42,245 nucleotides of DNA, from NCBI GenBank assembly GCA_032718475.1, contig JAUCBJ010002364.1:1-42245 (forward strand), in the 5' to 3' direction. The notes under the pieces are model-generated. The model was not told the DNA's origin and did not search any database. It was given only the letters and a program-made list of their open reading frames with translations. This document shows positions 31,409 to 40,829 of the stretch, in pieces. Source of the DNA: Nemertoderma westbladi. Lineage: Eukaryota > Xenacoelomorpha > Nemertodermatida > Nemertodermatidae. Numbering within the stretch: position 1 is the first letter of the stretch; every line of letters starts with the position of its first letter. The position numbers and the translations under genes are program-made.

Positions 31409-33298
31409 CAACTCAATCGCCCAGTTGGTCGTTTATGTTTACTGGAAAGAGACAGAGAACTATCTCGGAAACTATGGAAGGCAAGATACTCTTCCCACGA
31501 CCACCTCCCTAATCCAACAAACATCTAGGGACTCCCCAACGTAACAGCGTCTGGAGTGGGTGTGTGACTACATTATTTTATATTTGTTTTTATTATTTTT
31601 ATATTTATGTATGTATTATTACGTAATTTTATTATTATAATCGTTTTCTTTAATTTTATTTAGTAGAATGTTATTTTAGCAATTATTCAGTAGATTAGTG
31701 CAATATATACTCGTGTTTATTACTTAATTACTTAACATTATATATTTAGTGCAACAGCGAGAAATAATTCTTTTTCCATTTCCTTACTGTCCGTATCATA
31801 TTATAAATGCGTGACTACAGTAAGATGAAATATCCGTACTTATTAAAGTACAATAAAGCTCCTACTATACTCAAGTATTATTGGTAAGTAGAGTATTAGG
31901 AATACAAAGTTCAGATCCTCGTGTCTCGGCTAAACCAAGCTCTGGGTAAACCTTGGAAACGACTTGTCTCTTCTCACTGACATTGCTCTTTGCAATATTG
32001 CTCCCATACCGTATATTAAATAATACATATAGTAGCTTGATGCCCCTTTAACAGTAGCGTAAAACACAAAATAAATCTGTTAAACCCTTTGACCATCTGT
32101 AATTCTAGTCGATTAAGATATCGCGGCACCCACCGACATACTTGAAAGACAAAATTCAAGAATCAGTGGTTAACATCCCCAGACAAGTTCTGGAATAAAT
32201 CGGTGCCCATCTTAAATATTAAATATTTATAAAAATCTATTAAAACAAATGTTATAATAGAGTAAATGCATAGTTAGTTAGTTAGTTAGTTAGTTACATA
32301 CAAATAAACTCTAAGGAGTTTGTAAACTAAGAAAATCTAGAAATCCAAAATCTGTTAAAATTCAGATCCATTAAAATTCTAGTCGATTAAGATATCGTAG
32401 CACTTACCGATACTCTTGAAAGGACAAATTTCTTAGAATTAAGGATCCTAGTCCCCAGACATGCTCTGGAATAAAATTGTGTCTATTTTAATATTAAATA
32501 ATAAAATTTACGGGAATAAATTTTAAATTCATATCCTCTCATGAATTTGATAAATTGTCATTTTATACAATTTATGACATTCCCAAAATTCCATTAATTA
32601 ATAGATCATGGAAGCGGAGATTCACCCTATGAAGTATATTAGTGTGCGAGAATCTCCAACATATAGTCAATAGCCGATAAAATTCATAAAATCATGTATA
32701 AAGGGGAATATTGACAATTAAAGAATTACTATTAAATAGCATCCCAGATCTGTATGCATGAGAATTACCCTAATTCTACTGCTAGCTTTCCATAATGTCA
32801 CCATAGCAACAACCACGCTAGAATTAGAAGCGAGTTAAAAGAACAATAGAAAGCTTGCCCCATTGAATAGCATACGGAATAAATAGCACACTGCTAGTAT
32901 CCAGGGATACATAATAATAACGTGGCATTCTGGAAGGCACTTGACTAACGGACAAATGGCCCAAATGTGTACAATTTGTGACAGTTGTGTGGAATTTGTG
33001 CGTTTATAGGTTAACGTTACTACTAAAGTGTGTTTATAGTAGCGAGTCGCAGTTGTGAAAGTTGCCCTACCTCTGTAGCAAGAACCTGAAGTAATTCTGA
33101 GCCCTTGGGACGGACAGTGGAGTGACTCGCGCTGGTTATTGTTGTCGTTGTGTAGCTACTACGTTGGCGAGAGGCACAGCGACGACAGTACATCAGCGCT
33201 GAGGATCTTGCGCTGTCCGGGGGCATTGAGGGGGAGGCAGCGACGACCGCTAGCCTAATTATAATTAATTATAATATCGATAAACTCATATAGCAGCT
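31409..33298 (+). other. Noncoding spacer between pol and the accessory module
   Basis: AT-rich to about 32950, with no supported gene. It contains a diverged direct repeat about 274 bp apart (32070-32235 and 32347-32510) and a GTTA microsatellite (about 32274-32296). From 33040 to 33240 the composition turns GC-rich and CpG-rich, then a short AT stretch leads to the ATG of module 1. This could be a promoter or 5' UTR for a separate transcript (inference). Confidence 0.55.
32070..32510. repeat. Diverged direct repeat, about 274 bp apart
   Basis: ATTCTAGTCGATTAAGATATC begins at 32102 and again at 32376. Both copies are followed by CACC/CACTTACCGA, CTTGAAAG, AATTCAAGAATCAG/AGAATTAAGGAT, CCCCAGACA and TTCTGGAATAAA. 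This is an old tandem duplication inside the BEL element. Confidence 0.75.
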
Positions 33299-34454
33299 AT
33301 GACTGAGTTGATAGAAGATGATCTTGGTATCAGGGAGCGATATACCCTACCATTGCAAGCATTTGTTGATAGTTTAATTTGCGGCGATGCTAGTCAACCC
33401 ACTACGGAGGATGATGGCCGTTATATCGAACCGCCAATGTCAAAGGAACAGCTCACGCATGAATTGGACTATAGAAAATTCACTGCTCGCTATACGCATC
33501 GTAATGGTACGTATATGGACTTCTTAACTACGGGTCATCCTATCAATTTACACGATACGGACGATGTAGACACCGAAAGGGAAATGATCCTATTCAAATA
33601 TCATACCCAGCGGAGTCGGAACGATAAACTGAGAAGTGAACACAAAAATTCTATTCGAAACCGACTCGAAAGAGAAGACGTTGAAGAACCGGATAAACGC
33701 AGTGATCAACGAATATTTGGAATTCTTGAGAGAAACATATCTCAATGTAGCCAGTCAACAAAATCTAGAAACTCAATATCCTCAAGGTATACATCATGAT
33801 CCTATGATAGAACTCAAACGACTCTATTTCACTATGATGTATCTTACCGCCGATCGACCGCTACCTGTTGTACCAGATAGCTTCGAACAGATGGAGGAAT
33901 ATTGTAAAACTGGAGAAAGATCACACGCGTTTCCCCTACAAGACGTGTGTCTTTGGTATTATTGCGATGAATGCCCTAGACCCAACCAACAAACGGAAAG
34001 ACATAAACATCCGCGGAGACATTGCGCTAAACACAGTTTTACTTGCTATACCTACGGGAGTTTCGAGCGAAACTTGTTCGATGTATCACCTACGCTCGCT
34101 CGACTCAAACGATCCTTAAATAAACCGATGATCAGAGTTCCGGAATACTCGGTCAGACCTCCTCATTCCCTAGTGAGACCTCAAACTCTTGATCCTAATA
34201 GTATAACGGATCCTCCTGAACTGTACTCACTGTTCAAAGATCTAGTGTTACCCGAACAATTAATCGGTGGCACTCTGGTAGTGGGCTCTCTAGATATTCG
34301 CCCATCTTACCTAGCCGGATTGGGACGCGGACATTTAATATCGCCGTTCAACCCTTATAATCGTCCCGGTTTAACCCCGATACAACCCGTCACTGAGGTG
34401 GAGGAGAGCGTTGTACGAAACGCGTTAGACGCTATTCGGAATGTAGGAACGTGA
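33299..34454 (+). CDS. Accessory module 1: unknown protein in two overlapping frames
   Basis: Not recognised. ATG 33299 opens a frame to 33799 (MTELIEDDLGIRERYTLPLQ..). A second frame from 33636 runs to 34454 (..RINAVINEYLEFLRETYLN.. to NALDAIRNVGT). Composition suggests one protein of about 385 residues crossing to the +1 frame somewhere in 33640-33700, by mutation or recoding. The second part has a Cys/His-rich stretch, CDECPRPNQQTERHKHPRRH then CAKH, from about residue 110 of that frame, which could bind zinc. No signal peptide, membrane segment or envelope-like cleavage site is seen, so it does not look like an Env. It lies inside the LTRs and thus moves with the BEL element. Confidence 0.6.
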
Positions 34455-35100
34455 ATAACCTTTTAACTGGTTCTGTAGGTAGTAACATGAAAAAACGCCG
34501 CTTATAGCCTAAAAACACACTGCGACGTATTATAATCGTATGTAGTTAAATAACTCTGGAAGCCCTGTGTTATCTGAGCTGTAACACTGTGTACAAGTTG
34601 GGAATAGTAACCCCAATTGTCTGACACTTTCTCAAGTCACTGGCACTGTCTCCTCGAAAGTTATAACCTTTTAACTGGTTCTGTAGGAAGTAACATTAAA
34701 AAACGCCGCTTATAGCCTAAAAACACTACGACGTATTATATTCGAATATAGTTAAATAACTCTGGAAGCCCTGTGTTTTCTGAGTTGTAACACTGTGTAC
34801 AAATTGGGAATAGTAACCCCAATTATCTCACACTTTCTCAAGTCACTGGCACTGTCTCCTCGAAAGTTATAACCTTTTAACTGGTTCTGTAGGAAGTAAC
34901 ATGAAAAAACGCCGCTTATAGCCTAAAAACACTACGACGTATTATATTCGAATATAGTTAAATAACTCTGGAAGCCCTGTGTTTTCTGAGTTGTAACACT
35001 GTGTACAAATTGGGAATAGTAACCCCAATTATCTCACACTTTCTCAAGTCACTGGCACTGTCTCCTCGAAAGTTATAACCTTTTTTTTTAGGTTATAACC
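34455..35100. repeat. About 206-bp tandem repeat, three copies plus a partial
   Basis: Units start ATAACCTTTTAACTGGTTC at 34455, 34663 and 34869. A truncated fourth starts at 35075 and is joined, after a T run, to a rearranged ATAACCTATAACTGG. Copies 2 and 3 are nearly identical and copy 1 is more diverged, so the array expanded by recent duplication. It begins at the module 1 stop codon (34452-34454). Confidence 0.93.
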
Positions 35101-35123
35101 TATAACTGGTTCTGTAGGAAGTA

Positions 35124-35362
35124 ACAGTAACTACATCCACGTACAGTAACTACAGCCACGTACAGTAACTACAGCCACGTACATCCACTACATCCACGTA
35201 CAGTAACTACAGCCACGTACAGCAACTACAACCACGTACAGTAACTACAACCACGTACAGTAACTACAACCACGTACATCCACTACATCCACATACAGTA
35301 ACTACATCCACGTACAGTAACTACAACCACGTACAGTAACTACAACCACATACAGTAACTTT
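35124..35362. repeat. 19-bp minisatellite
   Basis: Imperfect units of ACAGTAACTACAGCCACGT, with variants CAACCACGT, CATCCACGT and ACATCCACT. It lies directly between the 206-bp array and module 2. Confidence 0.9.
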
Positions 35363-36123
35363 CCAGGAACTTTCCACATTCCTCTGTTATACAAAGACCC
35401 CGAATCCCCACGGGTTATTTTATCGTGGAAGTTCAGACAGTGGGTTCGCTTGAGGAGACAGCTATACCTACCTCAGCTATACAATTGGAAGACAAACCAA
35501 TTTGCTTAGAGTCCGAGGAGAATCGACCCACAGAGCCCCTAAGCAGTGACAACGACTACGTTTTGGAATGGTATCAAGGTCCACAATGTCTCACCGCATA
35601 CGATTATCGGCATGCCAATTATGTTTCTAAGAAACGTTGCCGATTATGCGCATCTCGAGACCACTTCACCCCGGTGGACTCCAACGTACCCTGCTCCTAC
35701 TTCCAAGACCAACCTACAATGGAGATCTATTGTGCGTATTGTAGACTCAATAACTTACACATCTTTGCAGTCTGCCCTCAATTTATGACTCAATGCCATC
35801 ATTGCCAGTTTAAAGGACACGCAAGTTTTGATTGCCCTTTCAACCGAGATCTGGAAAGCGTAGAAGAAATGGTTGCCCTGCGCTACATTCGAGCCTGGGA
35901 AGCTAACGCGGATCTCCATTGCGAGTCACGTCATCGATACTACCCTGGACGTGCCTATGAAGGAGTTTATGCGTTTCACCCGTATCTCTTTGCTTCCGTT
36001 GAGCAAAAATCTCGCACACCGAGTTACGAACTAATGAAGCGGGTTGGCAAGAATATTTCGACCAAATTTGTTCGCAAGTATCTCAGGAACATTAACATTA
36101 ACATCTTAATTCCTATAACTTGA
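35359..36123 (+). CDS. Accessory module 2: triple zinc-knuckle protein, first frame
   Basis: Not recognised as a known family. The frame is open from 35359 and lacks an ATG near its start; the first plausible non-ATG start is GTG 35425. A splice acceptor CTGTTATACAAAG (35396) or TTTCCAG (35366) could supply an upstream start. Counting from GTG 35425, the Cys/His motifs are CRLCASRDHF (residue 72), CAYCRLNNLHIFAVC (residue 103, CX2CX5HX4C) and CHHCQFKGHASFDC (residue 124, a canonical CX2CX4HX4C knuckle). Nucleocapsid-like RNA binding is a reasonable inference. It differs from the element's own Gag knuckles (26660-26870). The frame ends at TGA 36121-36123, and the next frame continues. Confidence 0.6.
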   Translation, partial: LSRNFPHSSVIQRPRIPTGYFIVEVQTVGSLEETAIPTSAIQLEDKPICLESEENRPTEPLSSDNDYVLEWYQGPQCLTAYDYRHANYVSKKRCRLCASRDHFTPVDSNVPCSYFQDQPTMEIYCAYCRLNNLHIFAVCPQFMTQCHHCQFKGHASFDCPFNRDLESVEEMVALRYIRAWEANADLHCESRHRYYPGRAYEGVYAFHPYLFASVEQKSRTPSYELMKRVGKNISTKFVRKYLRNININILIPIT

Positions 36124-36578
36124 TCAACTTCATCCGTCAAGATCCGGAATATGGTGACTTGTTCATCAACTCGCACCCAGAACTACAGGAAGTTCATAGA
36201 CGACCCTATGAATATAGAGCCCAAGAACGCGAGTTAGAAAGAACCATCAAACCGAGGAAATTTCTCACTACTCACGGTCCGCCTACCGCTCTCGTGCAGA
36301 CGACTCGTCAGGGACCAGTAAGAGCTGCTGTCTTAAAACGCGCTCTGAAGGTTGTTCGACCTCGTTCCACTGAGGTTGATATCGATCAACCGGGTACCTC
36401 GACCAGCGGATACACCGACCGTAACCCTAAACCTTCCGATGCAATTGTATTGCACCCTTCACCCAGGAGTTATAGCCCTCCTAGAAAATGGCTCGCCCCA
36501 AAGAGAAAAGGACTCTTGCTAGCCTCAAAAAACTGCGTAAACGCCGTTCACATAAGAAGGACTAACTGTTTAGAGTAA
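36102..36578 (+). CDS. Accessory module 2: basic C-terminal part, second frame
   Basis: Open frame overlapping the end of the zinc-knuckle frame by about 20 nt at an AACATT repeat, where a one-base slip would join them. It contains FIRQDPEYGDLFINSHPELQ, then a basic and Pro/Ser-rich tail (TIKPRKF, RSYSPPRKWLAPKRKG) that looks like a nuclear-localisation or nucleic-acid-binding region. There is no ATG at its start (TTG 36120). It ends 65 bp before the 3' LTR. Function unknown. Confidence 0.5.
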   Translation, partial: HLNSYNLINFIRQDPEYGDLFINSHPELQEVHRRPYEYRAQERELERTIKPRKFLTTHGPPTALVQTTRQGPVRAAVLKRALKVVRPRSTEVDIDQPGTSTSGYTDRNPKPSDAIVLHPSPRSYSPPRKWLAPKRKGLLLASKNCVNAVHIRRTNCLE

Positions 36579-36624
36579 TTTTATATTTTAGAAACTGTGA
36601 TTTGTTATATTTTATAGAATTAAA

Positions 36625-36643
36625 TCCCATTTTCTGGGAGCAG
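36625..36643 (+). other. Weak polypurine-like tract before the BEL 3' LTR
   Basis: TGGGAGCAG directly precedes the TGTAA of the 3' LTR. It is short, but it is in the place where a polypurine tract is needed. Confidence 0.4.
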
Positions 36644-37788
36644 TGTAAAAGCTTTTGCGGACATACCAAGTCATTTTTCCCCGCAATGCGCAGTGTAGGT
36701 GCTTTAGCGGACATAATAAGTCATTTTTGCCGCAATGCGCATAATACTCTAAAAGATTGGAGCTCAGATGACGAAATCTGTCAGCTGATTTCCTGTAGAC
36801 GTGGAACCTCCTTGTTCTGCGCAGCCAATCAGAGCGATTTTCACTTTATTTCTGACAGAGGCCTACGGAAAACCGCGCAATGCATTACGGTCTTTGTTTA
36901 CCTTTCTGAGCCAGAGAACCGGCTTAGAAATCTTCTGTGCTTCTGTTTTGGAAGTTTCAGACTTTGGCCTAAACATCTGATGGCTTTGATTACAAGAACG
37001 TAAATCTATTATCTGACTGCAAATCAACTCGGCACCTACCGACATACTGACTCATTGAACTCTGCATTTATAACTAGTATGTAACACATACTGATTGTTC
37101 ACCGCATTATTTTACTTCTGTGATTAATTATTGTTATATGGATATATATTGCTGATATATTTGGATAATACCGATGAATACTCATAAAACCCCCAATCTA
37201 TTTGATTACTGAAGGTTAGAGGAACAGGTTACCGGTAGCAACTGCGACTTACATTATAGTGGTTTTTGTGTGAATTAAATGCTATTTCATAATCCCTACA
37301 AGTGTCAGTTGCGATCTTCCTAATATATGATCAAATTCAGTGATGGTCGGCAGATCAGTGTGCAGTAGTGTGAAGTAGTGTGAAGTCGTGTGAAGTAGTG
37401 TGACAGATAATAAAGCATCTCCTAAAGAATGCGCTATTTACGAAACTCAGTAGCCATCTAGTTGTGATTAGTATAAGTCATAACTCTCTTTTTATACTTA
37501 AAGCGCCACGTCCTAAAGGAACTGTTAATATTTCCCCGAAAGTAAATATATTTGTCAGAGATTATATAGTAACGATCAATCGAATAATACAGTAGGTCTG
37601 CACCGCAATAACTTCAAAGCACCCGAATCCAGTCTCCCTTAACTGTGGGTGAATGATCGCGCACAGACTGGCTTCAGCGGATGTAACTTCAGTACATTAA
37701 ATAATTGGTCTAGGCTAAAGTCGATTTATAAACAAGAAGACAACTAAAATTGGCAGGTTAAACTGCTAAAGGTCTAAAAGCGCGAACA
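36644..37788 (+). repeat. 3' LTR of the BEL element (1145 bp)
   Basis: Starts TGTAAAAGCTTTTGCGG and ends GCGCGAACA. Same signals as the 5' LTR, except that the initiator region has two additional GTGTGAAGT-type 10-mers, making it about 20 bp longer. Scattered substitutions show that the copies have diverged slightly since insertion. Confidence 0.92.
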
Positions 37789-37793
37789 ATGAA
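37789..37793. repeat. Target-site duplication of the BEL element (right)
   Basis: ATGAA, matching 20543-20547. It forms the start of repeat copy 2 (ATGAATTCAAATAAG). Confidence 0.88.
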
Positions 37794-37891
37794 TTCAAAT
37801 AAGAATTATAAGAAATAGAGCACAGTCAAGTTTTCAGATGTTTTTAGTAACACTATTAAGTATTTATTAACCAATTAGTCGGGATTCCACA
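37789..37891 (+). repeat. About 100-bp repeat, copy 2 (right half of the BEL target)
   Basis: Matches 20218-20327 closely, through GAGCACAGTCAAGTTTTCAG and up to GTCGGGATTCC. The left half of this copy ends at ATGAA 20547, on the other side of the BEL element. Confidence 0.85.
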
Positions 37892-37907
37892 AAAACGGAC
37901 AAAATAT

Positions 37908-38412
37908 ACAGACTGACATCGAACTTCGGAAATCCGGTTATTTCTTGACTTTGTGACGACTCTAAGAGCTCCAACTGAGTTGAGCGACCCCATAATCAGT
38001 CTGATAAAATGACCACAGGGCTTTAGTAGATAACTTTATTTTATTAGTTTCCTTATCGTGAAATAAAACGTCAGATGAATTTGTATACAGTAGTTTAGTT
38101 TGTGTGCATGTACCATAACTACTGTAATATGTAAAGTAAAGTAAGGCATGAACGACTATAGAATAGTGTCTATTTCAGACACATATAAACCATGCATGTC
38201 TAGACATCGAACTTCGGAAATCCGGTTATTTCTTGACTTGAACACCATTGCCCAGAGTCATCCTACAAAGTTTTAACCAAATCCGACCACGAACGACTGA
38301 GATTAAGTGTCTGAATAATTCTACAAAAACGTACAAAATAACAGACAGACATACAGACAGACATACAACTTCGGAAATCCGGTTATTTTTTGACTTGCAC
38401 ACCATCCAGGTG
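37908..38412 (-). repeat. Dispersed repeat fragments, inverted relative to 19945-20145
   Basis: GACATCGAACTTCGGAAATCC occurs at about 37915 and 38203. A third short copy (CAACTTCGGAAATCC) lies at about 38367. The 38203 copy extends through CCCAGAGTCATCCTAC and CCACGAACGACTGAGA, the reverse complement of 19945-20070. An ACAGACAGACATAC tract follows at 38340-38366. Confidence 0.65.
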
Positions 38413-39745
38413 TGCAACGAACTCCTGTTCGCTCCTCCTTGTGCCTTGACGTTGTCCCGTTTACTCTCCGTTCGCCATATAAATAAGTAAGTATACAATG
38501 CTGCAGTGCTTGTACCGGTGACTGCTGCACTGTACTGCTGTACTACAGTACTAATATAGCAGTCCCTGCAGCAAAAAACTGCCCCAATTTATACAAAGAT
38601 ATTGTATTTAGGTATCTGAATGTTGATATAAATTGAATTCGGAGGCGTATAGTGACGTCACGACCAATCACAGATCGTTTTCTTATTTTGAATAATTTTT
38701 AAACTGAAAACACCAATATCTCGGCTATTTTAGCATCTTATTGAATTCTGTAAACGCCATTGTGTTTCTGTGATATTATTGCATATAATTAATCTGGTTT
38801 TGAATTTGAGTCGTGTACCCCATTGTACCTCAATAACGTAGTAGCCTACACATATTTAATATAACGTAACTCAAATAACGTATAACATATATTTACCATG
38901 CAGGCAATATAGTATAGGTCTAAGCATTGAAACAATACGTCACTCCGCTTGTTTACCTTAGTCCAACTTGTATTAAAAATATTTGGGTTTAAATAAATTT
39001 AAAAAACGATGGTCGCTTTGGTAAAAGTAAAGACGAGGTCATACCGGATCAGTTGTTAATAAATCTCAACGGGGAGTCTTCCTTTTGATATGTTCGTATT
39101 TTCGAATGAAACAAAGAGGTTAATCAAACTATAACATACCAAGCTAATTGCCCTAAGCACAAGCCGAAACAGAAACAACCAAAACAATAAATCTGATTTG
39201 GCTTCCCAAGCTACTTAATACGAGTGTTGGTGACTTAACACTCCAATTGTTCACCCTTCACAGAGAAATAAAGCAGTTCGTCAGGCGGACAAATGTTGAA
39301 TGTGAGAATATTTAATATTGCGAAAAAGGGGGAAATTATTTACCTAAACCCTGGTACCCTTAGCGCTGACTGTAATCAGCTATATTACTGCTCGCTACGC
39401 TTGCAACTACTGTAGACTTGCAAACCCGCTATATTTGGATAAGTGCCTAGCGTAAATTAGTCCAAATATATTTCCTAAGTGTAAATACCGGTACTAAAAC
39501 TATTCTCCGCTATGCAGCGTACGAAATCCTTATTTTATTTATTTTATACTATCATAAATTACATTTACTCAAATGTACGGGGTTGCGAACTAATTTTAAG
39601 ATATTTCTAACGCTAATTAGTTACGTTACTGGGCTACACTAAAGACAGCTTGAATACCGTATTATTTGACCTAACAGCAATTAAACAAGCATAAATATAA
39701 TGCAGAAAACAATCAAGAAATATAGCGCCTATCTAAAGCATTACA
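38413..39745. other. No gene recognised; CRE/CCAAT-like site within
   Basis: Mostly AT-rich unique-looking sequence without a supported reading frame. It contains the TGACGTCAC plus CCAATCA pair described separately, and scattered AACGTA words near 38840-38890. Confidence 0.5.
38651..38671. promoter_or_regulatory. CRE (TGACGTCA) next to a CCAAT-like box
   Basis: A full palindromic cAMP-response-element core is followed six bases later by CCAATCA. This pairing is common in animal promoters, but no gene start is seen nearby, so chance is possible. Confidence 0.3.
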
Positions 39746-39748
39746 CAT

Positions 39749-39848
39749 AAATAGCGTTAGCGTTAGCGGTAGCATTAGCGTAGCATTAGCATAGCATTAG
39801 CTACAGTTAGGCCCTATAATCGCAGTAATACAGTAGCATTAGCGTAAA
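39749..39848. repeat. TAGCATTAGCG-type tandem repeat
   Basis: Short imperfect units: GCGTTAGCGTTAGCGGTAGC, then ATTAGCGTAGCATTAGCATAGC. A last TAGCATTAGCGTA lies at about 39834. A small simple-sequence array. Confidence 0.75.
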
Positions 39849-40559
39849 CGGCTAAGGTCACCCCAGATCAATGTGATCTTTCCACCTAACGAGCCTAACT
39901 AAGAGACAAGGTCTAGGTCAGTAGGTCGCCTTGCCCTTACAGCCTTAATGGCGACCGGCCCTCGGTCCTAAACTTAATTCAGCCAACCGCAGCCACCAGC
40001 CCCGCTGGTAGTGCCGAGCATTGGATCCTCCAACTTCTCCCGTCGCTTCCAAACAGTGAGCCCGCTGCGCCTCCCCCTGGCCCAACATGCTAAAGCGGGT
40101 TGTTAGGCTACCGTAACGGCGTAAACATAGCAAAACAGTCTGACAGTCGAAGGAAACAAACGTTGATTTTGGTTTACTACATTGCGGCAATTATATTTGA
40201 AATCAGAAATATAAAAATCAAGAGTCAGACTAAGCAGTAATCATTATCAAAGTCACAAATGTATGAAGAAAGCAGCAAATTTACAATCAACGGAAGTACC
40301 AAAAAAACGAAGAATAAAGATGGCTACTGCTAAACTGCAAGAATGAGGCAATGTCTAAATCTGATCACATAATCAGGCGACATCCAGGGTTGTCTCCTGG
40401 GTTTTTCGACCAACCAGTGGGCAGAAGTTAATTTGGCGATCATTATAGCACGTAATGGACAGAAATTAAATTACATAAACCATGGGATATTAACGTTATT
40501 ACATTCTTCATTATTAGTTGCTATAGGCCTATAATATACTGTATACAGTAGGACACTTT
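39849..40559. other. No gene recognised; local GC-rich patch
   Basis: 39940-40110 is noticeably GC-richer than its surroundings. An 81-codon minus-strand frame through it has no recognisable domain. The rest is AT-rich without supported features. Confidence 0.45.
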
Positions 40560-40829
40560 CGTGGGGCGTCGCGCAGCACGCGAACTTGAGCAAATTCGGA
40601 ACAAGTTCGATTTGATATGGAGTCAAAACTTCGAGAGGTATTTACCGGCAAATACCTTTTTCTCAAGTATGCCCATTCAAAATTTGTTTGAAAATGGTTA
40701 AAATCTTCAAAAGATATTTACGAGTGAATTTTTCATTACAGACAGACGGACATGAAATTTTGCCCTATTTACTAATTATAATTGTGCGCTAAGGCTGTCC
40801 CTGACTGCGTGGCTCGCCCCACGCAGTCA
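40560..40829. mobile_element. Candidate MITE-like element with 9-bp TIRs and a terminal hairpin
   Basis: CGTGGGGCG at 40560-40568 is inverted as CGCCCCACG at 40815-40823. The right end also forms a perfect 11-bp hairpin, TGACTGCGTGG-CTCGCC-CCACGCAGTCA (40802-40829). Inside is another small inverted repeat, GGTATTT-ACCGGC-AAATACC (about 40637-40656), and a GACAGACGGACAT tract (about 40740). No coding capacity and no clear target duplication. Confidence 0.4.

Larger units (their letters stand above)
20548..37788 (+). mobile_element. 17.2-kb BEL/Pao-like LTR retrotransposon with extra downstream ORFs
   Basis: Bounded by two near-identical repeats with TG...CA ends and a 5-bp duplication ATGAA, so the whole interval is one insertion. 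Order: 5' LTR, 1.8-kb leader, gag, protease, RT, RNase H, integrase (to 31408), 1.9 kb of noncoding DNA, accessory module 1 (33299-34454), tandem repeats, accessory module 2 (35359-36578), 3' LTR. BEL elements are usually about 5-9 kb and, if anything follows pol, it is an envelope gene. Neither extra module shows a signal peptide or membrane segment. pol carries several frameshifts and nonsense codons, so this copy is not autonomous, although the LTRs are very similar. Confidence 0.88.

Noticed and set aside
31409-37788. Envelope gene after BEL pol
   Set aside because: Neither module has a signal peptide, a hydrophobic fusion or membrane segment, or a furin-like site. The Cys/His patterns suggest nucleic-acid binding instead.
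39945-40190. 81-codon minus-strand frame in a GC-rich patch
   Set aside because: No recognisable domain, no splice or start context, and the length is expected by chance in GC-rich DNA.
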